A stretch of DNA of 64,000 bases, taken from positions 10,816,593-10,880,592 of the forward strand of contig OZ026531.1 in the NCBI GenBank assembly GCA_964019695.1, in the 5' to 3' direction. Position numbers and translations under genes: made by a program. This stretch comes from Loripinus fragilis. Lineage: Eukaryota > Mollusca > Bivalvia > Lucinida > Lucinidae. The notes beneath the pieces were generated by a model. The model saw only the letters and a program-made list of their open reading frames with translations, was not told the DNA's origin and made no database searches. Position 1 is the stretch's first letter. Each line of letters begins with the position of its first letter. Of this stretch, positions 52,032 through 62,916 are shown piece after piece.

Positions 52032-55000
52032 CTACAATATAAAAACAGAAGTCAAAATAAGCATTTTTTAAGCATTAAATTGTTATTATAGTTCCCCATC
52101 AGTTGAAACATATGAGCCACGCCATGCGAAAATGTGTCTTCAGGATTTCCGACCAGGTAAGATTCAGCTACAGAAACAAGCTACATCATTGAAACTCTTG
52201 ATTTAGCAAGAGTGGGTATCCTGCTTGCAAGGCAGTGAACAAAAAGGTGCTGATCAGACTGCGCGGATGGGCAGGCTAAACTGCACCTTTATTGTTCACA
52301 TATGTCATTTAGCAGGTTTTCGCATGATGTGGCTCATGTTTTTGGTTTTTTTGGGAGCGCAGTGGCTCAGTGGTAGATTGCTTAACTCTAAGCCGAGGGG
52401 CCAGGGATTCAAGACCTCACTGGCGTCACTGCGTTGTATCCTTGAGCATGACACATTAATCCAAGCTTAGTACTGGTTCAACACATGAAGACCAGTCCTA
52501 TATAACTGAAAGATTGTTGATGGGACTTAAAGAATCGAATGAAACAAACAAAACTATCTATGCAAGTTTAGTCAAAATCCATCCACTGGTTCAGAAGATA
52601 ACGCACAAAAACAAAGCTACTCGGACACCGACACCAACAGGATCTGCACCAAAAACAATATGTCATGTGGTTCAAGAGTTATGAGCATTTTCACTAAATG
52701 ACCATGACCAACCAGACTGATGATTGGCAAAGCATTGTTTGCATTTTGCATGCCAGTGTCTAGACTATATTAAAATAAATTAGTATGCAAAATTTGATCC
52801 AAATATACCATGTGGTTCAAGAGTTAAGAGCATTTTCACTTCAACCAGCCAGACTGATGCCCAGCAAAATAATGTCCATCAAAAATGGTGTTACTCAAGC
52901 TAGTGTTAAGATAATGATGACATGCATACATATGCAAAATATGATAAAAATACCATGTAGTTCACAGGGTTCGCACAGGCTTTAAATGTGTGGCATTTTA
53001 TCTGAGTCTCCGTTGTTTGCCAAAGTTGAATTTAGAGGTCACTTGTATACTAAGGGTTAAACCATTGACCTCACTGACCTAAAACTTACATTGGTCAGTT
53101 TAGGTTGGTGTTTGACTGTGTGTTGCAATGCAACATTTTATCTGTCTCTTCACTGTTTGTTGAGACAAAAACGCTATACAAAGAAAATAATTTATTTTTA
53201 AATGAAATTATTACATGTGACCCCTCAACATATACAATAGAAGATATCAAGCTTATTTTTTCAAGCAAGAAGGAAAAATCCATCAGTGCATAAAGGGTTA
53301 AAACTGACAATCTGACAGAGCAGGCAAAGGGATGGATGGGCACATCTGGGAATATGTACTTTCCCTTTAGGAAGCATGAAATATTTTGATCCTTACACTA
53401 TACAGTGCAGAGCCTCTATAACACACCTTGTTATACACACATTTGGATATAACAGGTTTTTTTAGTCCTCAATATATTTCACAGAGAGCGGTACGGACCC
53501 CCCATGGGGTCCAACTGCTTCTCGAGGGGGTCTGTACCAGTATTTCAAATGAAATCTAGTCAGTTGTGATTTTCCAGGGGTATGGACCCCCTGTTACCCC
53601 TCTAGATCTGTGCATGACAAGAAATGTTAAGGTAAGAAAGTGTGGTAGCTCAGTGGTTACACACTTGCCTCTGGTTCTAGAGGTCCCAGGTTTGATCCCC
53701 GCTTGCAGCGAGGAAAATTTCAGTGTCCGAACACGCTTTCCCTAGTATCATTTGCAGGGATGACACTAGATAAGTGCATCGTCCTTCGGATTGGGTTGTT
53801 AACTGGATGTCCTCTGTGCAGGGAAAGTCACCCCCTGTGCAGGTTAAAGAACCCTATGGTAATTTAGATATGGTTACTTATAGGCTTTCATCCTGCAACC
53901 CAGAGTGTACAAAGTACACCTGCCGATGACACTCGAAAGAGGGTCTGGCAGTATATAGAGAAAGAAAGAAGTGTTCTTACCTGGCCAGTTAAAAAATCCA
54001 TGTGGTACACCTGTGACAGTCTTCAATTGTACTTCTACACCATGTTTCTTCAAAGTTTCATAATAATCTGAGAAAAAGTGTAAAATAATACGAGTATGTT
54101 ACAGAGCAGTCAAATAAATCGCCAACTATATCCTAAAGAGTCAGGCCCCTGGGATTTAAGTGAGTAATTAGAAATAAATATTTGTCATACCCGTTTGTAG
54201 CAGGGTGTGACATAGTTTAAATTTCTGTCCATCAATGACTTACTCTTTGAGCATGTACTGTGACCGGGTGACCTACGGTTTTCTCTCCAGTGACTTTGAT
54301 ATCTGTTTATCAACAATTTATATTGGAATGTTTCTCTGCAGCAGTGATGTTGCAAGTGTCAAACCTTGTTTAGATATGAGCCGTGATCTGTGAAAACCTG
54401 CCTTAATGACATTTAGGACTTTTTATGTAAAGATCATTTGAAAAACACCAAAAATTAAGAAATTTGACATGTTTATGTATTGCCTTAAAATCTATTCAGG
54501 TGGATAATTGAATAAAACTGGCAATTATTTCTGATTAAACTTCTTTGTTATCTTGTCATATGTTTCCATGGCAACAACTTTACCTTAGCAACTGTCAGAA
54601 TTTTTAAAGTATGGTCAGTCGTTTTCAGATCATGCAAACTTTAGGCAAAAATGAATTAGTGTCAACTTTTCTGCAAATTCAATTGCACACATGCTAAGGA
54701 TAATAAAAAAAGTATGTTAGCAAGAAATAGCATGTTTTTCATGCACCCGACAAACCCGCAATTCAGGAAGTTAACTTTGACGTCATTAGTAACGTCATGA
54801 CGTTTCTAACGTTAAGTGTTAAAGTTTAGACAGTGTATAGTTTCAAAAGACCATATTTCCATGAATAATGGAGATAACTTCATAAAATTTGCAGGATAAC
54901 CTCTTATCACTTTGTAGATTATGTGTGTGCAATTAACTAAATTTTGACGACTTTGTCATTAAGACTCCTTTTCACAGATCGTGGCTCATATTGTCTCAGA

Positions 55001-58000
55001 GGAAATCTTCGAGCGATCACTGTGACTCAGTGCTCTTGACCTACTTTTCAAGCTCCAGTTACATTGATGTCCATTCTTTCATTTACAATTTACATAAAAT
55101 TGTGTATTTCTGCAGCAATGATAGCTGAGAATGTCAAATCTTGCATAGTAATTTTTCTTGACTTAAGGAAATATTTTACTGGCCGTTCCAAGGCGGTACT
55201 TCTTTTGTGGATCTTTTATGTTTTTTCTGTCTTGTGTTTGCTAAGCCTTTGTACATGCCTGTTTATGTATACCTTGTGGTCACTTGCTGGGAAAGGGCTG
55301 ACCTCTTGGCTCTCGTTTGTGGTGTCTTACTGTAAGTTTGTTACTTTCCCATTGGTATCCTTGGTCAGGTGTGGTATTTAATTGTATTGATTCCTGATCT
55401 TTGCACCCTTACTTACTTTTACTCTTGAGGCATACACAGTCAATTAAAGTAAAGCATCCAGATATCCCTGCCTTAGGTTAGATGATTACAAAACTAGAAG
55501 GACATTTAGTACAAAGTAACAAAACGCTGGCGAAACACAAACCACATGCAAATATTTGGAGCAACAATAAACAATCAGTAAAAAATAACAGAATACCTGC
55601 TAACAAAGAACATCAGTCAAAGCTACTGGGGGAGGGGATGGATGGAGGCTTAAACTAATAAAACAGGCCTAATCTTCGCCCTAGATTATGCTGTTGTCAT
55701 CACACAAAATATGTTAAGTTCACATGGAAGTGTGCAGTTTTTTGGGAGTTCTTTGACCATACAGTGGTCTCAGGGTGTCAGTTGCCAGTCTGTGCATATT
55801 TTATCCCCTGTCTTGTAGCTTGTAGGAGTTCAACCAAATATGGCTGGACTTTCTGATACAATAAAATACATGAAGCTAAAGAAACCCTGAGTTAAGCCTT
55901 AGTTGATTCAGTCAAAAACAAACAACTAGAACTGACCTACAAATGAAAAGTTTAGGTCAGGATTTTCAAACTGGATGGGAGAATTACATAATTGACCCAA
56001 TATTTTTATGGCTTTTATTGATGTGCAAACTCATGTCAATCACTCATTTATTATTGATTTTCCTCCTACTATATTTTTTCACTCAAATTGTTTCTAACAT
56101 GTAATACAATCAAAGGCGCTGACAGTTCTGATAAAATTAAGTGATACATATAATGTATGTTGCCGTGGCAACAGCTGTGCATATGGACTACACACTTACT
56201 TGAAAACAGGTTACCTTATTTCAAATGCTTTTGTAAACACGGGATGTTCGTATGTGGGCTATTTGTGCAGTCTATGCAATTGCATACACATCAAATCTAC
56301 AGAAACAAGAAGCATTCTTGAAATATTGCTCCTAGAATCTCTGTATAAGCATCATATGTTAACACAATGGCGTTGACGTCAGAACGTCATTAACAACGTT
56401 AAGTGACGTAATGTTTAAAACGCATCATACATACGAGTTTAAACGCTCATATCTTTGTTATTTGTAAAGATAACCTCTTCAAATTTTCTGTAATTGTTCA
56501 CAATAGCTAGGTCTTTCTTTCTCTGTAAATATCTCACTTGCTTTTTATTGCCAGAAGGTCCCTTTTGTCAGATCTTGGCTTATATTCATGAACATAGGGA
56601 AATTGTGTTCATATAACTAATACAGACTAATTAAGTTTTCAGAAAACCCAGACAATATTGGATCTACAATGCTACAATGCTTATATTCTAATTCTTCCTC
56701 ATACTTACCAAAGCAGCCATCTCTTAATGGATCAAGTTCTGCAACAATTATCAAAGTTGGTGGTAGATGTGAAAATTCCTTTTGTAGAATAATGGATGCC
56801 CTAGGTGAGAGCTTATCCTCTTCTGTCATACAACGAGAGAAAAACCTAAAATGAAAAAATGTTGGACCCATTTATAAAAGACAAGCACTTTCATCATTCA
56901 TGTTGAGTGGCCAGCAGTCTCTATGGTAATGGTATTATTATTTTTTTCAGTCAAAAAGGCGTATTTGGAATTTATTCTCTTATTTCACGTCCAAAACATA
57001 TGTATTAGGATTACCATTGACGAATAGATGTATACAAATAAGAACTACCGATGACGAGTCAATAAATCATGATTACCAATGACGAATCTATATCTTATAA
57101 TTACCATTAATGAATCTATAAAATGAGAATTACCAATTATAAATAGTTAAATTATGATTACCAATAGCGAATATATAAAACACAATTACAGATTTAAGTT
57201 AGAAACTTACAGTTACTGATGTCTAATTTATAAATTACAATTACCAATAACAAATATTTAAATTAGGATATGCAATGACGAATCAATAAATTACTAATAC
57301 CAATGACAAGCCAATCAATTACAATTACCAATGACGAATCTGAATATTACAGTTACCAATAACGAAGCTACATACACAGCTAAAGTATTCAAAAAAGGAA
57401 CTCTGAAAACTGGGGTGATAATGTTAAAAGTAAGGAAGAAGGCAAAGATCAGGTAACGATACACCACACCTGAGCCAGGATACCACATGGGAAAGTAACA
57501 AAAATACAATAAACATCGCCATCAAGAGCCAAGAGGTCAGCCCTTTTTCAGCAGGTGACCACAAGGCAGCAATGAACAGGCGCGAAAGCATGAGAAACAC
57601 AACACACAAAAACACAAATGATCCTTTAACCCTTTGTATACTAATGACCTTTTCCTTCTGTTTTGATACAATAAAGTTGGGATAGTCCATTGTACATATC
57701 TAGGAGTGAGAGGTTATAATTTTCAAAAACTATTGTAGTCTTTTTGTTTGAGTCTTTTTACCCTTACACGCAGTGTAGACTCTGACGAAAGGTAGCATTA
57801 TGCTGTATTTCATCTGGGTCTTCACTGTTTGCAAAGGTACTCATTTAGAGGTGCCACGAATACAAAGGGTTAACCCCGTCTAATAGACAAACCATATACT
57901 TCGATGGGGCAGAAACCTAGTTTTTTGGTGTGTTTGTTAAGAGAACCAAAGTATTGGATCGAATTATGTTTTGAAAAAGTTTTCACTGCTCAAGACCATG

Positions 58001-61000
58001 GCTCAAATTTCGTAATTTTTCATTTTCCTGAAAATAACAACATTTTCGGGAAATCTGTAGAATCTTAGGAATTTATTTAAAACACAACCTAATGCTTTCT
58101 GCTACATTCAAGAGAGTATATTATAAAATATACAGAAACGATGCTCTATCAGTACTCAACTTAAGCTTTCATAAAAATAAGTTTTGATAGAAGGGTATTT
58201 TTAACAAAATATCACTTTTACATAAAGCATTCCACGTCAATTATGAGAAGGGATTACTTCATTCCTTTCAGCAAGCATCATCATTGATGGGTCACCAAAC
58301 TTATCACAAATCAAACATGTTCTTATCTCTCATAGCTGATTCTTGCTAGGCGCGCACTTTTAGTGCCCATTGCAGGGTGAACAATGGCAAAACATGAAGT
58401 GTTCCTTTAAATATTTAGAGCAGTGTATAAGGATTACCAATACTGAATCTATAAATTACAATTATCAATGATAAATCCATAAATAAAAATTAATGACGAC
58501 GAATTTACATATTTCAATCATCTATGATTGGTCTTTTTATTACATTTGAAGAACCTTAAATTCAAATACCTATTTTGAATCTCCAAATTACAATAACAAA
58601 TGTGAAAATTGCAATTAAAAATGACAAGTCCATAACATATATTTACACATGAGGAATCTATAAATTACAATTACAAATGCTGAATTAATAAGTTAGAATT
58701 ACCAATGATAAAACTAATAATTAAAACTTCCAATAATGAGTCAACAAATTTCAATAATCAATTACTAAGCCATACATTATAAATACAAATGGCGAACTTA
58801 TAAATAACAATTACCAATGACGGATCTATAAATGACAATTACAAGTTAAGAATCTGTAGATAAGAATTACCAATGCAATATCTTTAAATGACAATTACTT
58901 AATTATGATGAATATCATATAATGAATTATCAATGGCTAATCTATTAATTAGAACTATCAATGACGATTCTATAAATAAGAATTACCAATGAAGTTTTTT
59001 TGTCAAAAACGGATCTATAAATGGCAATTACCAATAACGAATTAATATACTAAAACTACAATGGTGAATCTAAAAATTACAGTTACCAATGTAAAATTCT
59101 TAGAGCTTTTTTATCTGTGCTGTGTGGCAGCCCTAAAATTCCCCCACACTCTCATTTAATGCTCTTATTATCCCAATCCTCAGGGATTGCGTGTACAATC
59201 ATCTTCCATTATTTCTGTTTAATGCAGCCCTGTGGTCATCTGCTGGGAAAGGACTTCTTGGCTCTCTTGTGTGTAGAGTTTTGTTGCTTTCACTTTCCCT
59301 TGTGATGTCCTGGGTCTGGTGTGGTACTTGATTGTATTGATTCCTGATCTTTGCCTCCTTACTTACTTAACATTACAATGACAATCTTGAATTCATAAAG
59401 CATAGTTACCAATGTCGTACATCCTTTGACAGGAAAGGGTCATATTGAAATTCCTCCTGTGATGGATATGGGGTAGGTTTAAACACACTCGGATAAACTA
59501 AAATCTAAACGAAAACAGCAAAGCCAACTCAGAACAGGTGCCAATCGTTTTTAAGTGAAATTGCAAACAACATTCTCGATCATTGAAGTACCTAAAACAA
59601 GTGTCCCACAATCGCTGGTTGTTAGTCAGAACTTTATTGTTGGGTATTGATTAAAATTATTTAACAATAAAACAAGTACCACGTGTACTGCATGAAGGGA
59701 AAATAGATAATGAAGTGTTCTTTATCTCTTCTGCATTAAAGGCAGTATACAGCTGCTTTCCAAAATTTTTATCGATAGCGATTTTTGTCATAATTATTTA
59801 CATACCCTATACTTGTTTGAGTGTTTGTAATAAACTTGTGCTTTGTTTGAGATATGATTTATTTCTGCTCCTGTATGCACGGCATATCTAATTATAGTGA
59901 GTAAAAATATGGCTTGTTTTTGCAGATGTTTTGTATCAAGTTTTAACTTCTAAAAAAGCTGATCATATTTTTAGCAATTCACAGTTGTGTATCAAATCTC
60001 TATTTCGAATTATGAGATAATAAAGAGAGCAGCAATGAAAACTGTGGTGGGAATCTATTAAGTCATCTATACGGTGCATTGTGAAAATACTTTAAGAATT
60101 GAAGCTATCGAGTGTATCAACAATGAATCACTTGTTGACTTTGGTGTATGTGCACTAGTAGGTCGCACAAATTATATAATTTTTCATAGTTACTGTTAAA
60201 AGATATTTTAGTTGCATTTTGGGTGTTCAAATTTGATGCTACATAGTAAGAGCCCAATTATAAGGAGAAAGGCCAAAAGGAAAGTACAGTACTGCAAAAC
60301 AGTTAAATGGGCCAAGAGGGTTTGAAAGTGTATTAAAATTGGGAAAATGTCATCTTTTCAGATGAATCCATACTCTAAACCTATTTCTTTTGCAAGCCTA
60401 TTCCCATCTGGCGTCTGAAACATGAACAAATTTATCCACATTACATTGATGGATGGGTAAAATCCACTGGAGTTGTATTGAGGGGACTATCTCATAACTT
60501 TTAAAGGTGTCTCTCAACTTATGCTTGTTAATGAAACAATCACCAGGAAGGCATATCAGGATAATATCAATAGCGATGTAAAACTCCAATACGAATGCAC
60601 TATACCCCAAGCATTCAACAAGATAACGCACCTTGCAATATCTCTTTAAAATATTTACGCGTGATTCGTATTGGAGTTTTATATCGCTTTTGATATTATC
60701 CTGATATGCCTTACTGGTGATTGTTTCATTAACAAGCTTAAGTTGAATAACTCCTTTAAAAGTTACGAAATAGTCCCCTCAATACGACTCCAGTGTTTTT
60801 TTTTACCCATCCATCAATGTAATGTGGATAAATTTGTTCGTGTTTCAGACGCAAGATGGGAATAGGTTTGCAAAAGAAATAGGCTTAGAGTATGGATTCA
60901 TCTGAAAAGATGACATTTTCCCGATTTTAATACAATTTCAAACCCTCTTGGCCATTTAACTGTTCGACAGGACTGTATTTTCCTTTTGGCCTTTCTCCTA

Positions 61001-62916
61001 ATAATTGGGCTCTTACTATGTAGCATCAAATTTGAACACCCAAAATGCACTTAAAAATATTTTAAAAGTAATTGTGTAAAATCATATAATTTGTGCAACC
61101 TACAAGTGCTTATACACCAAAGTCAATCAAGTGATTCATTGTTGATACACTCAATAGCTTCAATTCTTAAAGTATTTTCACAATGCACTGTATACATGAC
61201 TTTATAGATTCCCATCACAGTTTTCTTTGCTGCTCTCCTTATTATCTCATAATTCGAAATAGAGTTGTGATAAGCAACTGTGAATTGCTAAAAATTTGAT
61301 CAGCTTTTTTTAGAAGTTAAAACTTGATACAAAACATCTGCAAAACAAGCCATATTTTACTCACTATAACTAGATATGTTGTGCATACAGGAGCAGAAAT
61401 AAATCATATCTCAAACAAAGCATAAGTTTATTACAAACTTTCAAACAAGTATAGGGTATGTAAATAATTATGACAAAAATCGCTATCTATAAAAAATTTG
61501 GAAAGCAGCTGTATTTTTCATTTCTGAGTAAGAAAACCAAGTCTCTTGTGAAAAATAAATAAGTTTTGTCCGTTTGTTTGATTTGATTCTTTACGTCCCA
61601 TCAACAATCTTTCAGTTTAACAGGGACGGGTCTTCCTGGGTTGAACCAGTACGAAGCTAGGATAAATGTGTCTTGCTCAAGGACCACAATGCAGTGACGC
61701 CAGTGAGGCTTGAACCCGAGGCCCCGCGGTCACGAGTCAAGCACTCTACCACTGAGCCACTGCACTCCCTAAAGATATACATAAGACTTAAAAATGACAT
61801 ATTTCATCTATTTGGCCCTTCGACCCCTCCCAAAGGCCCCATGGGGTTGGACCAAAAATGACTATCCTCTTGCACTTCCTCTGGGAGAAGGAAAGCTATA
61901 TACTAAATTTGGTTAAAATCTGACCAGCCGTTTAGGAGGAGATAGTGTGACGGATACAGACAGACGGACATTCTCACGAAAAGATTCTTGTTGGATATTT
62001 TCTATGCTACCCAACAAGTCTCCTTCAAACTTATGGAATTAACCTCATTTTGACTTTTGACTTGACAGGTTGAGGTGATAGCAATATCCCCAATTAAAAG
62101 CGTGGGGATAATTATGTATATTTCAATAAGAAGTCTCTAAAATGTTTCAATTTTCACAAGCAGTGTGAGACTTGTTTTAAAAATATGCATACTTTATATT
62201 GACACCAAAGGTATGGTTTTATAAAATGTGTAAAACTTACTGCAAACTGTAAGAGTCCTGGAAGCTCATGGCACGCCATACCTGCTAATTTCCCACCAGC
62301 ACTGTCACCGCATATACCAAGTTTACTCTCTGCAGCCCCACCTAGACATTTTGTAAAGAGATCAATATGTAAAAGGTAGAATGATCATGACACACACATT
62401 GTAAGTTTCAGATTCAAACGCTTGATCATTTTATCTGGGAGATGTTACTCTATGCTGATTGTTTACTGTACATTGAACCTATGTTATAAGTAGCCACCAT
62501 ACAATTTTTGCTCCCGTTCAGACAGTAAAAATCGCTCTCACAAAATTTAAATTCTATAAAAAGGTCCAAGGCTTTGTCGAGACTCTGCAAATTATGCCTT
62601 TTCAAAATGACTGGTAGACCTTGCACAGACGAGGTTCGAGTAAAGGTACCATCATTTCAAAAAGTCACACTTTTAGAGTGATACAAACCATTTATCAGAT
62701 ACGTTATCCATTTATATTTTAATTAGTTTGAAGATGTTTATAACAGCTGTGATATAAGATGAAAAGAATCCAAATTTTTTTTTTTGACAATTGAACACTC
62801 CATTTCTCTTCTACGTTAACATGATGACAGCCATGGTCAACAACTTAATCAAAGGATTTTTAGCTTAACCATGCAGTTTCCATACTCACTTTGCATTGCT
62901 CTGTACGCTTTAGTAT
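51964..62916 (-). CDS. Alpha/beta hydrolase, hormone-sensitive-lipase / arylacetamide-deacetylase type, C-terminal part
   Basis: Esterase/lipase of the HSL-like serine hydrolase group, which cleaves carboxyl esters with a Ser-Asp-His triad. Five exons are well supported and a sixth is tentative. Spliced in frame they give about 171 residues: (S)GAAESKLGICGDSAGGKLAG with the GDSAGG nucleophile elbow, ILVYPSVFKPTPYPSQEEF, a WFFSRCM segment, LPPTLIIVAELDPLRDG carrying the catalytic Asp, YYETLKKHGVEVQLKTV, HGFFNWP with the catalytic His, and a short tail ending DFIRNQS-stop. The phases agree at each junction (0, 2, 1, 1). The HGGG oxyanion-hole exon is not in the window and should lie to the right. 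Substrate and location cannot be read here; animal relatives include AADAC and NCEH1 but also soluble esterases. The gene converges on NSF, with 6.7 kb between the stops. Confidence 0.88.
52107..52340. mobile_element. MITE with ATGAGCCACGCCATGCG ends
   Basis: CATATGAGCCACGCCATGCG at the left, TTTTCGCATGATGTGGCTCA at the right, with GGTGCTGATCAGACTGCGC inside. It lies in the hydrolase last intron, 75 bp from the terminal exon. Confidence 0.75.
52352..52552 (+). mobile_element. SINE family 1, full length
   Basis: AGCGCAGTGGCTCAGTGG head, GGATTCAAGACC diverged B box, TTAGTACTGGTTCAACAC, AATCGAATGAAACAAAC tail. Confidence 0.8.
52553..53489. other. Intronic, repeat scraps
   Basis: A ~138-bp duplication (CATGTGGTTCAAGAGTTA at about 52671 and 52809), a CAGGGTTCGCACAGGC end at 52967, and CCCTTTGTATAC-family MITE scraps with AAGGGTTAAA at about 53053 and 53295. 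No exon seen. Confidence 0.45.
53490..53625. mobile_element. GGTCC-family element fragment
   Basis: GGTACGGACCCCCCATGGGG, CTTCTCGAGGGGGTCTGTAC, CAGTTGTGATTTTCCAGGGG and TCTAGATCTGTGCATG. Same family as 8868-9090. Confidence 0.6.
53635..53972 (+). mobile_element. SINE family 4 (tRNA-derived), full length
   Basis: Head GTGGTAGCTCAGTGGTTACA and CCCAGGTTTGATCCCCGC (A and B boxes). The core is TCGTCCTTCGGATTGGGTTG, GTTAAAGAACCCTATGG and CTTTCATCCTGCAACCC; the tail is AGAAAGAAAG. The core resembles conserved central domains seen in several invertebrate SINEs. The tail ends 8 bp from the hydrolase exon at 53981. Confidence 0.85.
53981..54067 (-). CDS. Hydrolase exon with catalytic His (HGFF)
   Basis: On the - strand, acceptor ctttttctcag precedes 54067; donor gtaaga follows 53981. 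Phase 1 in and out. Encodes (D)YYETLKKHGVEVQLKTVTGV then PHGFFNWP. HGFF carries the catalytic histidine typical of HSL-family esterases. A SINE tail sits within about 10 bp of the donor. Confidence 0.92.
54377..54990. mobile_element. 615-bp TIR element (ATGAGCCRYGATCTGTGAAAA)
   Basis: TATGAGCCGTGATCTGTG and CCTTAATGAC at the left mirror GTCATTAAGACTCC and CACAGATCGTGGCTCATA at the right. AACGTCATGACGTTTC-type words inside. Non-coding. Confidence 0.75.
54991..55199. other. Intronic, no recognised feature
   Basis: Sequence between the 615-bp element and a dispersed repeat. No exon seen. Confidence 0.3.
55200..55440 (+). repeat. Dispersed repeat, TGTGGTCAYCTGCTGGGAAAGG family
   Basis: TTGTGGTCACTTGCTGGG, GACCTCTTGGCTCTCG, GTGTGGTATTTAATTGTATT and CTGATCTTTGCACCCTTAC. 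Other copies: 57400-57600 (reverse) and 59205-59370. Class unknown. Confidence 0.65.
55441..56616. other. Intronic, no recognised feature
   Basis: AT-rich hydrolase intron. ACGTCA-rich words near 56370-56410 resemble those in 54377-54990. Confidence 0.35.
56709..56845 (-). CDS. Hydrolase exon with catalytic Asp (DPLRD)
   Basis: On the - strand, acceptor tttcattttag precedes 56845; donor gtaagt follows 56709. Phase 2 in, phase 1 out. Encodes (W)FFSRCMTEEDKLSPRASII, LQKEFSHLPPTLIIVAELDP and LRDGCF. LPPTLIIVAELDPLRDG is the conserved strand-turn with the catalytic Asp. Confidence 0.93.
57003..57370. repeat. Degenerate AATTACCAATGACGAATC minisatellite, block 1
   Basis: Irregular ~30-bp units around AATTACCAATGACGAATCTA, mostly differing by indels. 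Continues after an interruption at 58425-59095. Confidence 0.75.
57400..57600 (-). repeat. Dispersed repeat, TGTGGTCAYCTGCTGGGAAAGG family, reverse
   Basis: GGCAAAGATCAGGTAACG, ACACCACACCTGAGCCAGG, CCAAGAGGTCAGCCC and CAGCAGGTGACCACAAGGC. It interrupts the minisatellite. Confidence 0.65.
57626..57873. mobile_element. TTAA-type MITE (CCCTTTGTATAC family), complete
   Basis: TTAACCCTTTGTATACTAATG-type left end and GAATACAAAGGGTTAA right end, TTAA on both sides (57626-57629, 57870-57873), hairpin at 57766-57831. Best-preserved copy of the family. Confidence 0.82.
57874..58424. other. Intronic, no recognised feature
   Basis: AT-rich stretch between minisatellite blocks. No repeat or exon recognised. 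Confidence 0.35.
58425..59095. repeat. Degenerate AATTACCAATGACGAATC minisatellite, block 2
   Basis: About 20 irregular units such as ACAATTACCAATGACGGATC and TAAGAATTACCAATG, strongly diverged. Very AT-rich. Confidence 0.75.
59205..59370 (+). repeat. Dispersed repeat, TGTGGTCAYCTGCTGGGAAAGG family
   Basis: CCTGTGGTCATCTGCTGGG, CTTCTTGGCTCTCTTG, TCTGGTGTGGTACTTGATTG and TGATCTTTGCCTCCTTAC. Just upstream (on the hydrolase strand, downstream) of the 59410 exon. Confidence 0.65.
59410..59504 (-). CDS. Hydrolase exon, YP strand and cap segment
   Basis: On the - strand, acceptor cgtttag precedes 59504; donor gtaact follows 59410. Phase 0 in, phase 2 out. Encodes ILVYPSVFKPTPYPSQEEFQ then YDPFLSKDVRH(W). 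It fits the family pattern (LIYP, then SY.EF..G..L....W) and supplies exactly the segment missing between the GDSAGG and DPLRD exons. Confidence 0.85.
59750..61511. mobile_element. 1.76-kb palindrome made of two half Tc1-like elements
   Basis: Termini CAGCTGCTTTCCAAA / TTTGGAAAGCAGCTG, flanked by TA. The arms (59750 to about 60600, and about 60665 to 61511) are inverted copies with ~65 bp between. Read + in the left arm, and mirrored - in the right, are transposase traces: ENVIFSDES near 60345 and QQDNAPCNIS near 60617, both typical of Tc1/mariner DDE proteins, in broken frames. Each arm stops just after the DNAP motif, so the 3' half is missing twice. Confidence 0.85.
61569..61768 (-). mobile_element. 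SINE family 1, - orientation
   Basis: GTTTGATTTGATTCTTTACG tail, CCATCAACAATCTTTCAG, GGGTTGAACCAGTACGAAGC and CACTCTACCACTGAGCCACT head complement. Confidence 0.85.
61790..62110 (-). repeat. CCGT-element relative, reverse
   Basis: CAAAGGCCCCATGGGG, GTTTAGGAGGAGATAG, ACAGACAGACGGAC and AATTAAAAGCGTGGGGATA, the complement of the ends and body of 27565-28755. Confidence 0.65.
62241..62341 (-). CDS. Hydrolase exon with GDSAGG nucleophile elbow
   Basis: On the - strand, acceptor aaatgtctag precedes 62341; donor gtaagt follows 62241. Phase 1 in, phase 0 out. Encodes (S)GAAESKLGICGDSAGGKLA then GMACHELPGLLQFA. GDSAGG is diagnostic of the HSL family; Ser is the nucleophile. Confidence 0.93.
62342..62889. 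other. Intronic, no recognised feature
   Basis: Between the GDSAGG exon and the tentative micro-exon. No repeat recognised. Confidence 0.35.
62890..62916 (-). CDS. Possible 27-nt hydrolase micro-exon
   Basis: On the - strand, gtgccacag precedes 62916 and gtgagt follows 62890. Read as (D)TKAYRAMQ it has the phase (1 in, 1 out) needed to join the GDSAGG exon, and it resembles the D..AY..M helix that normally precedes it. The size is unusual and the peptide weakly diagnostic, so this is tentative. Confidence 0.35.

Noticed and set aside
60398..60865. Two similar short open frames on opposite strands (EFYIA.DIILICL… and mirrored)
   Set aside because: They are out-of-frame readings of the two inverted arms of the Tc1-like palindrome; the transposase traces are in the other direction and frame.
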